DNA from: Tritrichomonas musculus
Taxonomy: Eukaryota > Parabasalia > Tritrichomonadida > Tritrichomonadidae
Direction of reading: 5' to 3'
Assembly: GCA_039105265.1 (NCBI GenBank)
Contig: JAPFFF010000008.1
Span: 1-64,000 of the forward strand
Length of the DNA stretch: 64,000 nucleotides
How positions within the stretch are numbered: position 1 is the stretch's first letter; each line of letters starts with the position of its first letter. A program made the translations under genes and the position numbers. Positions 20,626 to 33,100 of the stretch are shown piece after piece. Below the pieces are notes generated by a model that searched no databases, was not told where the DNA came from, and was given only the letters and a program-made list of their open reading frames with translations.

Positions 20626-23280
20626 TCACTTGTTTGACTTTTCTAACAAAAGTGATATGATTTGAATTTGCTTTTCGTCAATACTACTAAAAACTTTATT
20701 TATATCATATTTAAGTTCTGGTCGATCAAGTAAAAGTTTAACAACTTCTATATTTTTTTGATCAGCAGCAACTTGCAAAGGCGTTTTCCCACTCAACTTA
20801 TCATTCACGTTAATATTAGGCTGGGTCAACAAAAATTTAACGATATCGATTTTATCATTTTGAATTGCGATCTGTAATGATCCCTTCAAAGCTTTCTTAA
20901 CATTTATTCCAGGAATTGCCAAAAAAGATTTCATAGCTTCGATATCACCATTTTTAACAGCATCTTTAAATATCTGTTGACCAGATGATTTATAATTAAC
21001 ATCAATTGTCTTACTTCCTAAAAGCAGGTCAGATATTTCTGTATTTTGTTTCATATAAGCCATTTCAAGCGGCGTTTTCACAATAGATTTCATTTTGATT
21101 GCATTATCTACAACTTCATTGTGCTCGACATTTTCATTCATCATTCTCTTCATAAAATCGAGTAATGCTTGATTGTTCTCAATAAAGCTTGATTCAAGAT
21201 TGATATCAATTCCAGCATGCGACACTAAAAGTTTAATAATCTCAATGTTCTTTTCTTTTTCAATAGCAACGAATAACGGCGTTTTTATTTCGTGTCCAGT
21301 GCTTGATCGACTGACATTTATATCTTTTCCTTTTTTCTTCCTTTCGTGATATTGATACACATATCTATAATCAGATATAGACTTTTTATTTACGTCAATT
21401 TTTGGAGCTGTTAATAAAAGACGAACCATTTCAACATCATCATTTTCAATGGCTGCAAATAAAGCAGTTTTTATGAATCTTGTTTTATAAATTTTCTTAG
21501 TATTTGCATATCCGAATATCTTGTCATACAAATACTTTTTTTCAAGCTTTAAAACATTGACGTTTATTTTGGGATGCTTTAATAGAATCGATACAATTTC
21601 AGTATTTTGATTTTCAATGGCTAAATGCAATGCTGTTTTCTTATTAATAATTGTGCTGTAATCTTCAAAGTCAGTGTCAAAATAAGTGTCATTTTCATCC
21701 TCTTCTTCTTTGTTGCTTCGATTATAGCCAAAAGAAGAATTGTCACTTTCCCAATAAATTTGATTTATGTTGATTGATTCTATTGACGACAGGAATTGAA
21801 CGATTTTTGTACTGTCTTTTTTAATGGCAACATGCAGCATTGTTTCCGCTGGATGCAAATTGTTCCTAAAATCATGGTTAACCAAATTGACATCAAATGG
21901 ACGATTTTCATATAATCTTTTTAATATTTCAAAGTGTTCTTTTCCAACTACTTTAAATAGAATGTCTTTCAGTGTAAAAGATGAATAACTATTTCGATCT
22001 TCATATAAAAAATCTAAATTTTTGGTTTTAATAATATCATCCACTAGCTCATAAAACCCATTTTCACATAATGATCTCATATATTTTTCATTGCTAGCAC
22101 TTTGCGGAAAATATGCATAATTCATATATTTGATCGCTGTCATTGCTTTTGATTCATCCACTTCTCCTTTGGTATTAGATGAATCATTTTTATTATTTTC
22201 TTGCTGCTGAACTTGCTGAAAATGGATATTGGCTTGATAAAAATTTGAGAGGATATTTGGCTGCATGATATTAGGTCTAATTCCTGGTTGTAAATGATTA
22301 TTTTTATTATTTTTCAGGAGATAGTTCTGATGAATATAATTTGCAATTTCATTGTGGAAGTTTTTCATTGCGAAATCAAAGCATTTATCAAATTTGCTAT
22401 CATCATCACGCATAAAAAAATTACTATTATTCATGGGCTTAATTTTTTGCTGTTCAAGAATGTGAATAATTTCCATGTTTCGCCCATGGATGGCATAATT
22501 CCACAAGGATCCGTCTAGTTGGACTTTGTTTGAAATCAAAAATTTGAAAATCTGGATTGATCCAAAGAAACATGCATAATGAGCGAGCTTAGGTTGATAT
22601 ATGTAACTTCCTTGATACTTATTTATATATGAATTTGTTTCATAAAAGGATTCTTCTATTTTTGAATCAAGTTTTACTTTATTTTTTTTGATGTAATCAA
22701 TAAAGTTATTAATATCGTCTTTTCTAATTAATTGACATATATTGCTCTCATTTTCACCTATTTTCCGTAACTTTTTAAACTCATCTTGATTATTTTGGAT
22801 AAATTCAAGAATTTCTTTCTTCTTTTCTTTGGAATCATTTGGCAATGATTTATCATATTCTGTAATTTCTGGATAAAAATAATAAAAATAATTACCATCA
22901 TAATTGGTTATTGTTTTACATATGAAATAAGTAAATGCTAATATTTTTTCCTCAAAAAGAAAAAGAAGAATACGCTTGTTAGGCAGAAAAATATTGAAAA
23001 TTTCTGAATTAGTAAAATGTTTTGATATATCATCTTTGAATTTTGATATGATCATCTCAATTTTACTGAAAAAATCGGTAGATCTGTAATGATGATTCGC
23101 AATTTTTGTTATCATACGAAATAATAATTTCAGTTCTGTTTTATTATTTGAAAATTCTTTTTGTTTGAAAAAATCCATTAAATTTTGAAATTGTTCTTCA
23201 GAATTTCCTTCATGATCAATATATTCTAATAATATATCTTGCAAATTCTTTTTTTCTTGAATATACTGCTGATCAAACAT
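20626..23280 (-). CDS. Ankyrin-repeat protein with DUF3447-like N-terminal region
   Basis: 884 residues from an ATG. The first 330 residues resemble the DUF3447/ankyrin-like region common in trichomonad ankyrin proteins (LAHYACFFGSIQIFKFLI, FDFAMKNFHNEIANYI). After a Gln/Asn-rich linker (about 330-375) come around ten ankyrin repeats with the usual TALHLAIENQNTEIVSILL and TPLQVAADQKNIEVVKLLL cores. No catalytic domain or membrane segment is seen, so it is probably a cytosolic binding scaffold. Such genes form very large families in trichomonads. The partner is unknown. Confidence 0.9.
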   Translation of the reverse strand: MFDQQYIQEKKNLQDILLEYIDHEGNSEEQFQNLMDFFKQKEFSNNKTELKLLFRMITKIANHHYRSTDFFSKIEMIISKFKDDISKHFTNSEIFNIFLPNKRILLFLFEEKILAFTYFICKTITNYDGNYFYYFYPEITEYDKSLPNDSKEKKKEILEFIQNNQDEFKKLRKIGENESNICQLIRKDDINNFIDYIKKNKVKLDSKIEESFYETNSYINKYQGSYIYQPKLAHYACFFGSIQIFKFLISNKVQLDGSLWNYAIHGRNMEIIHILEQQKIKPMNNSNFFMRDDDSKFDKCFDFAMKNFHNEIANYIHQNYLLKNNKNNHLQPGIRPNIMQPNILSNFYQANIHFQQVQQQENNKNDSSNTKGEVDESKAMTAIKYMNYAYFPQSASNEKYMRSLCENGFYELVDDIIKTKNLDFLYEDRNSYSSFTLKDILFKVVGKEHFEILKRLYENRPFDVNLVNHDFRNNLHPAETMLHVAIKKDSTKIVQFLSSIESININQIYWESDNSSFGYNRSNKEEEDENDTYFDTDFEDYSTIINKKTALHLAIENQNTEIVSILLKHPKINVNVLKLEKKYLYDKIFGYANTKKIYKTRFIKTALFAAIENDDVEMVRLLLTAPKIDVNKKSISDYRYVYQYHERKKKGKDINVSRSSTGHEIKTPLFVAIEKEKNIEIIKLLVSHAGIDINLESSFIENNQALLDFMKRMMNENVEHNEVVDNAIKMKSIVKTPLEMAYMKQNTEISDLLLGSKTIDVNYKSSGQQIFKDAVKNGDIEAMKSFLAIPGINVKKALKGSLQIAIQNDKIDIVKFLLTQPNINVNDKLSGKTPLQVAADQKNIEVVKLLLDRPELKYDINKVFSSIDEKQIQIISLLLEKSNK

Positions 23281-24051
23281 AGAAATCGGACGTTTACTCT
23301 ATATAAATAAATTTCTTAAAAAGTTATATCAATATTCAAAAAGTTTCAAATGTTTTTTATAAAAAAAAAAAAAAAACTTTTTCTTGATGGTATTCAAGTT
23401 GTTTAAGAAAGAGCATCAAAAATAAAAAACAAACGATAATTTTATTTGAATCAGCTTAATATGAATCATCATTAGAATAATATTGATCACTATCTAAATA
23501 TTTTCTATGTTTTTTATCTTTTTTATGATTGGTAGTAGTCATTTTAAAATGTTTAAAAATAAATAATAGAATGTATTGATGTTTATTTTAAGATTACAAT
23601 CACAAAATACATTCTTTTTTTTTTTGAAATATTTGCGATTAAATTAAGATCATCTATTTATAAAAAAGTTTAATTGAAAATTCTAATATCAAAAGCTATG
23701 AAAAAAAGTTTTCAAGGAATATTTGAACTACATTCTTAACAATCCAGTTGTGTTTTTGTAATAATTCATATAAACCACATTCATGAATCATACGATTAAC
23801 AGTAGCAACATCAGCTGGTTGCAATTTTTGGCTTCTTTCGAACTTATAGATTGCTGAACTCTAATAACTCTTGAACCATTCTTCAAGCCATCAACAAATC
23901 GGAATCAGTTCTTTTCAAGATTTTGGTGGCTCAAAAAATGTGTAATGAATTGGATGTTTTGAAACATAATTCAAGAAAGGACTTGCTAGTGCATTCTAGA
24001 ATGTAAAATTATCGAACTTCAATTTTGTTTGATTATTCACTTTGATATTGA

Positions 24052-24104
<53 letters not shown>

Positions 24105-24171
24105 AAAGAACATATAATAGATATATCAAAATATTATTAGGATAGAAATTTATTATTGCTCATTAAAATGT
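23281..24171. other. Spacer between two minus-strand genes
   Basis: Holds a 28-codon frame at 23456-23542 (-) starting MTTTNHKKDKKHRKY, too short to call. It also holds a coding relic near 23700-23990 and an A-run of about 48 bases near 24054-24102. Confidence 0.5.
23700..23990 (-). pseudogene. Unidentified coding relic
   Basis: Minus-strand translation gives protein-like pieces, for example FLNYVSKHPIHYTFFEPPK and LQPADVATVNRMIHECGL, in different frames with stops between. Base composition is less AT-rich than the surrounding spacer. It looks like a dead fragment with at least two breaks. I do not recognise the family. Confidence 0.4.
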
Positions 24172-27100
24172 TTAAGATAATAAAGATTCTCCGAATCGAA
24201 GATTCATTCGTAACAAAGACAATAAGAAATTTAATGAAACTACTGAATCAATTTTAACATCAATTGTTTTTCCATCTTTCAAATATATTTTGACAATGTT
24301 TTCATCACCAATTTCAACTTTATCAATATCACTGAATTTCACTGATGTCAAAATATCTTTTGAATCATCACTAAAAACGTAAAGAGCTTTTTCAGTCATA
24401 ATAATGAATTTTTTCTTTTCTCCATCATTTGATAATGAAATTTCTTTCGCTTTTTCATTCAAACCGTATTTTTGGATAATTATTTTTTGTGCCATTGCTA
24501 TTTCAGGATCAAAAGCTGAGATTTTGGCGCCAGCGAAAGTTCTTATCTCTCTTATTCGTTTGCATGTAGACATTGAAACAACATTTTCAAGCGGGTCATT
24601 CAGTTCTTTAGTTAGGACGCCAGCAACACCGCGATCATATTCAATGCCTGGCATTATTTTGAATTTAAAGCCAGCTTGTTGAATGAAGTGATCCTTTTTA
24701 TTCTGAAGCTTTGTCAATTTCTTATCAATTCTTTTTTGTGTTTTGTTTGAGTTCATTATGTTGATTTCTTTTTCATTTATTTCAGAAAATTTGTGCATTA
24801 TGAAATGAATCAGTGGCGATGAATTCATCGAGTTATCATTTATCAATTTTGTTAGTGCTGAAAGAGCTTCATATGAGAAACAGTTGCTGAACTCATCTTC
24901 AGATATATTGTCGAATTTCGATATATCAAATATATCTTCGTTTGCTTCTGTTTTACTGGATTGATCAGACTCTAAGGGATGCTTTTTCAAATGTTTTCTT
25001 TTGCCGTGTGAAACATGAGTGGTCATATCACTTTTCATTTTGATGTTTAATGATGATGCAATAGCTGATGTGATTCCTAAGATCTTGAGTAGTTTTCCTC
25101 CACTTCCAAGCATTGCAAGCATTGCATTAAATGCAGCAGTTTTATAGTCATCAATCAACTTCGTTCGAATCGAGCCAATACGATCAGTAATTCGTGAAAG
25201 AATAATTCCAGGTAGAATCATTTTTCGTGATTTAATACTTGGAACAAACTTCAAAAATCTGGAATTTTTTCCTAACATTCGTGGCCTTGAAGTCTTCCTA
25301 TTGTAACTCAAGACTAAGAATGTAGGAGCAAATTCGAAGTATCTAAATGAAAACAATCTTTTTTGATTTATTATTACAGGCGTTCTTGGTTCAATCGGAT
25401 GAATGAAATCCTGTTTCATGAATGAAGAAAGATTTATCCAATCTGATACGAATGAACGATCAACACTGACATCCATACGTTGTATATTCAATGCAAAATA
25501 TTCAAAAGAAATGAACGAAGTAGTACTCATTGTACAAAGGCAATTAAATGACAAATATGGGCATTCCTCTGTGAAATAACCGTAAACAACCGTTTGATTA
25601 ACTGCAAAAGGATTTTGATCATCAATTTGAAGTGATTTTAATGATGTTATAATTGCCAAATGTTCGGAGTTAAATGTAAGTTTTGTGTGAAATTTGGATA
25701 GATATATTAAAGCTGTTTCTCTCATTTGAAAATCAATTAAAGAAGCAGCAATACCATGAATAGTTGCTTTAAATATATATTTATATCTTTCAAATTGTTC
25801 TTCTTCTTCATATGAAATGACAATTAATCTGTTTCCATATTTATTATGTTTAACTTGAACGTAAAACGGTTTTCCTTTGTATTTCTCTTTCACTTCAATT
25901 CTTTCCGTGTCTTCAACAAGGGAAATACGATGATAATTGTTATCATCCAACCTAAAACTTACTGAGGGATAAATAAGTGGTTCATCGAAAGCATAAATTG
26001 ATGTTGAATTTGGCAAAATTTCAAATGGAGTCAAATGTATGAGATGAAATGCATAAACTGACGTATCAAGTTGATTATTAATCATAATTGGAGTTGGAAG
26101 AACAACTTTATTAAATGCAGCTGAAATTCCTGTTTCAACATCTTTTACAACCAATTCTATTATGATATAATTGGTTTGATTTTGAATTTTGAATACAGTT
26201 TTCTGTGGTTCAAGAAGATTTAATGAAGGTGTAGTACAAAAACCGTCAACTGAAATGGAAACAGTTCCTTCTGAAGTAATTAATGGAAGAACAACAACAG
26301 AATGAGAGTTTATTTCAAATGGTGTACCGATTTTTTCGCCCATATTAATTTTACCTTCGGCATTATCCAATAAATCATTTTCATTAAAGTCTGTTGGGAT
26401 AGTTTTAATTGGAGTCAATTGAAATTTGAGATCAAGGTTATTTAAAATTGTTACTAAAGAAGATAAAGTTAAGATTGAAGTTCGACTTTGATTATAAATA
26501 TTACAACGTAAAGGAATAAACATGTTTTCAGTTGTTAAACTTGGTAAATAAATTGTGCAATTACCTGTTGCAAGACAATCAAATGGCTTTGATGCAACTT
26601 TTGAATTAGGATTTATTTTAATTGTTACGTTTAATGAATCGTCATTTGAATTATTAGCTAGTACCTTAGGGCACCAATAGTTTTTGGTTTTAGGCAATAC
26701 TTTTATTGACTTCTTATAATTGCATTTTCTTTCAACATATGCTTTATTTTTACTCCTTGAAACTTCAAAAACAAAAGAAAATAAAGTTGTATTGAATATT
26801 ACAATTGGCATATATAAAATAATTGTAGTTTGTTCATTCTTTTTCTTATATGAAAATTCAACCATACATTTGTGATCAAAATCATTTTCTGAATTACATA
26901 TATCAATTAAATTGATTGATTTGAAGCTAATTTTCGAAACCGATTTTTTATCTAAAAACTTATTTTCATCTAAACTTAAATATGCTGAAAAAGTGTCCCC
27001 ATTTATATAATAAAAATCAGTTGTTTCTCCTCTTTTAACCGATGTTATTTCTTCATCATCTGATTTAAAATATAATGATGACGGCATTAAATTATAAATC

Positions 27101-30100
27101 AAATACTGTGAACTAATAGAAACAATTCTTGCAGCTATTGTTGTATCGTTATATATTGTTTTAATACATTCAATTCGTTTTTTATTATCACATTCAATTT
27201 GGAAAGTTGAGATTGTTTTCTCTGATAATTGAAGATTAATTGAATTGAAATTGATGTTATTTATTTCTCCTTTTTTAATAATTGAAATACAAACTTCTTT
27301 ATCAAATAATAAAGGTTGTCTTTCATTCGGATTAATTGAAGAGACAAAATTAGTTTTATTTGTTGCATCATCATGTACGTACAAATCTATAGCAAAACTT
27401 AAATTATTTTCAACTTGAAAAGTTCTTTCAAAGCTAATCATCATTCCACCTTTATAAAGCTTTTTGACAGATACAATATTTTGACTTAAATAAGTTGGAT
27501 AATTGAATGAATTTGTTTCAATTGTATAATCAGAATTATCAACCGAAAATGATATTAATATATCATTAGTAACATTAAACAAAGGAATAAATTTATCATG
27601 TTCAACTGAATATTGATCTTTACCGATTGTAAAATCAACTTTAGAACCAAGTTTATTGCATAACCAATAAGAAGGAAGTTCCTCATATTTCATTGTTTCT
27701 TTATTTTTCAAGTAATGAGTTATTTCTCCAATCAACTCTTGAAATGTTTGAATTGCATTTAATGGGAAATTGATGCAAATATCTTCAGGAACATCAATAC
27801 CAAACTTCATTTGCTCATCGATGATATAAAGAAACATTTTCAATTCAAATGGCTCAATGATTAAATCAAAGTTTCCTGTTACTACATTGAAATATTCAAC
27901 GCAAGGTTTAATGCTGACTGCAACTGGATGCTTTGATTTCTTTTTCGATTTGTGAACTTTGAAATTAATCGATGGAATTGTTGATCTGAAAATAGGAACA
28001 ATTTCAGAAGACGATTTTGAATCTTTACATAAAATAATAACCATTTTTGATGACAGTAATTCAATGGATGATATTCTTAATTTAAATACATCGATGTTCA
28101 ATTTTTCAAATGCATAAATTCGCGAATTTAAAGTGTCATCAATTGACTTTTTTAATAAAATTAAATAAAAAATATCTCTTTCTGAGAAAAGAATGTTAAC
28201 ATCGGATATATTCGCTTTGAAAGATAATGATGAATTTTCATTAATTCCTACTGAAAAATCTGCTATCAAATTAGGAACAATTGGAGGAAAAGCAGATTTG
28301 TTTATCTGATCGTATAAATTAAATGATAAAGAACTTAAATTAACAGCTAAATCTGTTGATGTTAGACTTAATTTTGCACTTATATGAAGTTGGAATTCAT
28401 TTATTTGATCAACGGGAATAATTATATCTGCCTTTTTCAGATGTAAAAATGAATCAATTGGAATTGTTTTTGGAGATGTTTCACTCTCAATTTTTTCAAT
28501 AATTTCATTTGGGTTTCTTAACTTTTTGATGTGCATTATTAACGGTTTGATCTTTAAAAATGGCGATGCTGATATATATTGAACTAATGTAAATAACATT
28601 TCGAAATCAATCACTAAATTAAATTCCGATAAATGTGAAATTAATTTATCATTTTTCTTTGTAATTGAAATTATATCATCATTGTCATTCTTTTTTGTCA
28701 TAAATGACTTTAAATTGCTTTCTTCTTCTCCTTTTGTGATTGGTAAAATAATTAAATCATTAATTGACGTTTCAAATTTACTTTTATAAGATAATTTAAT
28801 TTTTTTTAATGTTACTGATGCGAATGGATCAATTAAGATTAAATTTATTTGAATTTTGTTAACAAAACAATCAAATTGAATCTTTATTTTGGATACAATA
28901 TCGTCAATTGTTAGATTTGAAATAGTTGGAATTGTCTTACAATCAATTAACGCTTTAAATACAAGGTAAATTAGTACCTTAACAAAGAAATGACTGTAAT
29001 TAATTTGAACCAAATCCATTTTATACAAAATTTTTAAATAATTTAATGGATGATTATCGTTTGATATTTCGTGTGGTAATTTTTGAATTGATTCAAAAGT
29101 TAATTTGGATAAATCCAATTTCGACTCCTTAACAAACGAAAGAATTGATTGAATTTTACTTATATTCAATATCAAAATTGGCTTATCAATTTGATTAACA
29201 GAATAAATTTTAATGGCTTCTAGATTTAATGCTGCAATATTATGATATGAATTTAATATCAATTTTATGCATGGAATGTCTAATCGCAAAAATACTTTTG
29301 GTAAAGGAGTAATTGTAACAATGCATTGATTTATTTCAATATCTATTCCAGTATTAGGCAAAATGATTTCATCTATAGAAAGGTTTAAAGGTAGAATATA
29401 AGTCGAAATCAAATATGATGTTATATCAAGCAATTTTAATAAATTTGGAAGCTGAAAATCTATAAAGATTGAAGGAACATTCACTTTCACCAATTTTTCA
29501 TTCATTTCATAATGAAATTGCTCAATACCAAATATCGGATGATTTTGTTTTTCTGTATTTATATGAATATCTTCAGTTTTGAAATCCATATAGAGTGTTT
29601 TATTGCGAATAGCATGGCATTTTGTTTTTCCAATTTCAAATATAAAGTATTTGTTAAATTCACCATTGGGGATATAGTTAAATATGCTTGATTTGAACGA
29701 ATCAATCTTTTCTTTACTTGCAATTGGCTGTATTTTTGTATTATTTGTCACCATAACAAGTTGTCCTGGTTGAATTGATAGTTTTATTTCTAATGGTTGT
29801 AATTTTGATTGATCAACTTTAGTAAATGGTTCAAGAACTAGAAACCATGGCAAAAATACATCTTTAAATGTCAATTTTGCTGTTGGTACATCTATGAAAA
29901 CACGCTGATATTCTGGTGTTCCAGTATAATGGCAATGTATTTCTTTATGTAATGTAAGAAAATGACTGTTATCATCATTATAAACGCCATCGCATCTATC
30001 AAGTTTGACATCTACATTTAATTCTCGTTTGTTGAATGAAATAATTATATAAGTATCTGAAAATTTAACTAATGTCATTGGTTCATTATTTTCTTTACGT

Positions 30101-33100
30101 AAAGATCCACCTCCATTTTTTACGAAGGCATTGATGGCTACTTCTTGCTCAAAAAGTGGATTTTTGCCTTCAAATAAAAGACTAAAAACAGTATGTGAAT
30201 CATTTGTTAGTGCAATAATATCTCCAGAAAAAAGATGTCCTTCAATATAGTCTATAGTCATTTTGATTGGCTCAGGTAAGTTAAGAGGGAAGGATAAATA
30301 TTGAACATCTAAAATATTTCTTGGTCCTCTTGAGATGGTAAATTTTTCAATTGTAATTTTATATTGATTATTGTAGATTAAAACTGAAAGCGCTTTCATT
30401 GCAAACACACTGTTGAGTTTCTGTTCACCTCTATCAATCATTTCCATACATAAATCAGAAAATTTTATATGTAATTTCATATGATCTAAAATACTATTGG
30501 GTGCAGGTTCTTGTGATTCGTTATTTGTATCATCATCTGTTGAATAATCCATAAGTTCTTCTTCTTCATCTTTGTTTTGATCAAGAAACATTGAATTAGA
30601 ATCATAAGAAGTTGATCCTTGGAGAAATTCATCAATACTTTGTGATAATAATGAATTGGACAAAATCATACTTGGTGGTATGAATTCTGAACCTAATTTA
30701 AGTCTTTCTTCACGAATAACGAATGATTGATCCGATTTATTATTTGTGCTTTCTGGTTCAGCTTGATTTGATTCAATCTTTGAAAATAGATTTTGTTCAT
30801 AATTCATGAATCCAAGTAACCAATAAACTGATTTAAATTCAAGATAAATATGAAGTTTAGAGATATTTGTATTAATATCCAATTGTTCTGAATCTAATTT
30901 TTTTTCAAGTTTAAAATCAACTTTGTGATCAATTGAAACAAAAGTTTTGTTAAACTGAGTTATTTCTAAGTTTTTCAAAATGGTCTGAAATTTGAATGAA
31001 GAAGGATAACACTCAACAGATCCTTTTAAATCACCAATAGTAATTGTCATTTTATTTTCTTTTACTTCGTCAATCAAATATATATGGATTGCATTTAGTA
31101 TGATGTCAAAATTGATTTTAGATCGGCCTACAATTAAAACAGGAGGATGCGGAACTTGAGGAACAATGTTAGTTTGAGCAGTAGATAATTTGAAAATACT
31201 AAGAAATGCATACGAAATAGTTTTTAAATGCTTTTTTTGAACAAAAAATTTAAACTTGCCAAAATTAATAACATTATTAAAATCAACACTTAGTTTTCCA
31301 TTAGTGAAAACCAACTTTATTTTTGAGCTAATTTTTTTTGATTTGAACAAAATAAAATCATCGATTTTGGCTTTTAAATTCATACTTTGGGAGAAGTGTA
31401 ATGGAATTTCCGGATTATTTTTGTGAATAACATGATCCGAATTTTTATGAATAGCGAAATTATCCAATTCAAATGATAAACATTTGCATTCATTATTTTC
31501 ACATATAAAAGGAAACTCGTAAACTATTAAACCAACTTTCACTGACATTTTATAATTAGCGAAGCTTTTAAAAAATTGAAGTAATTCGCCAATTTCATAT
31601 ATCAACACTTTTTTAGAGCTGATTTGTTTCTTTTTTGGTGCATTGAAATAGTTTAATAAAGAATAGAAAGTTTCATCATCAAAAGACAATTTCAAAGGCG
31701 CAACAACGCATTCAAATGAAGAAACGACATCATTTTTTGGAATTGATAAGTTAAGAGAGACCAAATCATTCTTATTTGAATTATTGTTTAATTGATGAAG
31801 GAACACTTTTGGTTCTCCTTCTTTAACGAATGAAGCAAAAGAAGCATCTTTAACATGAATGTTCATATTAATGTGATTTTCAAGAGAGCAAATTTCTCCA
31901 GCAAAATTTTGAAAAGAAATAGAAATTAACGGTTTTTCTTTTTCATATAATAAATTCAGATTAAATGATTTGATTTCAAATGAAGCGGAAAAATTATTCA
32001 TTGAAATAAAAATCTCAGTGGATTCAAAAATATTCTTCAATTGAGAGATTTCATAAGCAGTCGCATTTGGTTGGTCTTTCATTGACTTTTCTTTGATATA
32101 AATAGCCTCTGCGTATTCTCTGAGATAAATTGTTGGTGTTGGTCCAATTTTTTTCTCATGTGAAACAAGCTTTTGCTTTGGTGAACCCAAAAAATTGGCT
32201 GGCAATCTTGATTCTTTTGCTTCCTTGAACAAACGAACGTATTTCAATCTGTTTACAAGTATAGTTAGGGCCAAATATGGTTTGAATACATGTGGACGAC
32301 TTTTCAATATGGCGCATCTATGCGCAAATTGCCAGGTTTCGTCTATTTTGTTGAATGAAGTCGGTCTCATACAATTTGTGTACTTTCGCCTTTTCAAAAA
32401 CTGGTGCCACAGAAAATTTAAATGGATAATTGATCGGGATTGAGGCAAATCCAAATTTAACGAAATTTCGCTAATTGTTGTTTTTACCTGATTTGTAATT
32501 TTCTGACTTTTATCTTTTGTATGAATTAAAAGTGACTTAAAAACCGTCGGTTTGAACAAATATTGATGCGATTGACTCATCATTTTCGTCATTGTTTCAG
32601 TAAACGATTGAATTGATTCGCTAGCGCATGAAAACTCTTCATCGTCTTTAATATCCATCATGTCTTCACTTGTATCAAAATAAATTGAGAAATCTTTGAT
32701 CGTCAGCTCTTTTCTCACAAATTTTGGATGCTGAATTGAATGTACCGGTTTTCCGTTTTCATCAACTGTTTGAAAAGTGATTTCAGGTATTGAAAAGCCT
32801 ATGATAATCGGCTTTGAATCGCATGGAAACTCAATGCGGAGATGAATGTTCTTGATTTTGATATGCAAGTTGTCAATAACGGATTCAAAAATACTATGAA
32901 TAATTTTAACTTGATCATCGTGTGAAAGAGAAAATGATTCACTTTTAAGATGGATGCTTTTTTGGTCTGCTTGTATGTCACTTTTTAAAATTATATTGCT
33001 TTCAAATTGAAGTACTAAAAATAAATCTTCGGCTTGGATATCGCATGCGGCGTTTTTTAAATTATTCCATGGAAATATCACTTTGACATATTTGATACAT

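Noticed and set aside
23456-23542. 28-codon frame MTTTNHKKDKKHRKY..
   Set aside because: Possibly real but too short and low in complexity to call without transcript data.
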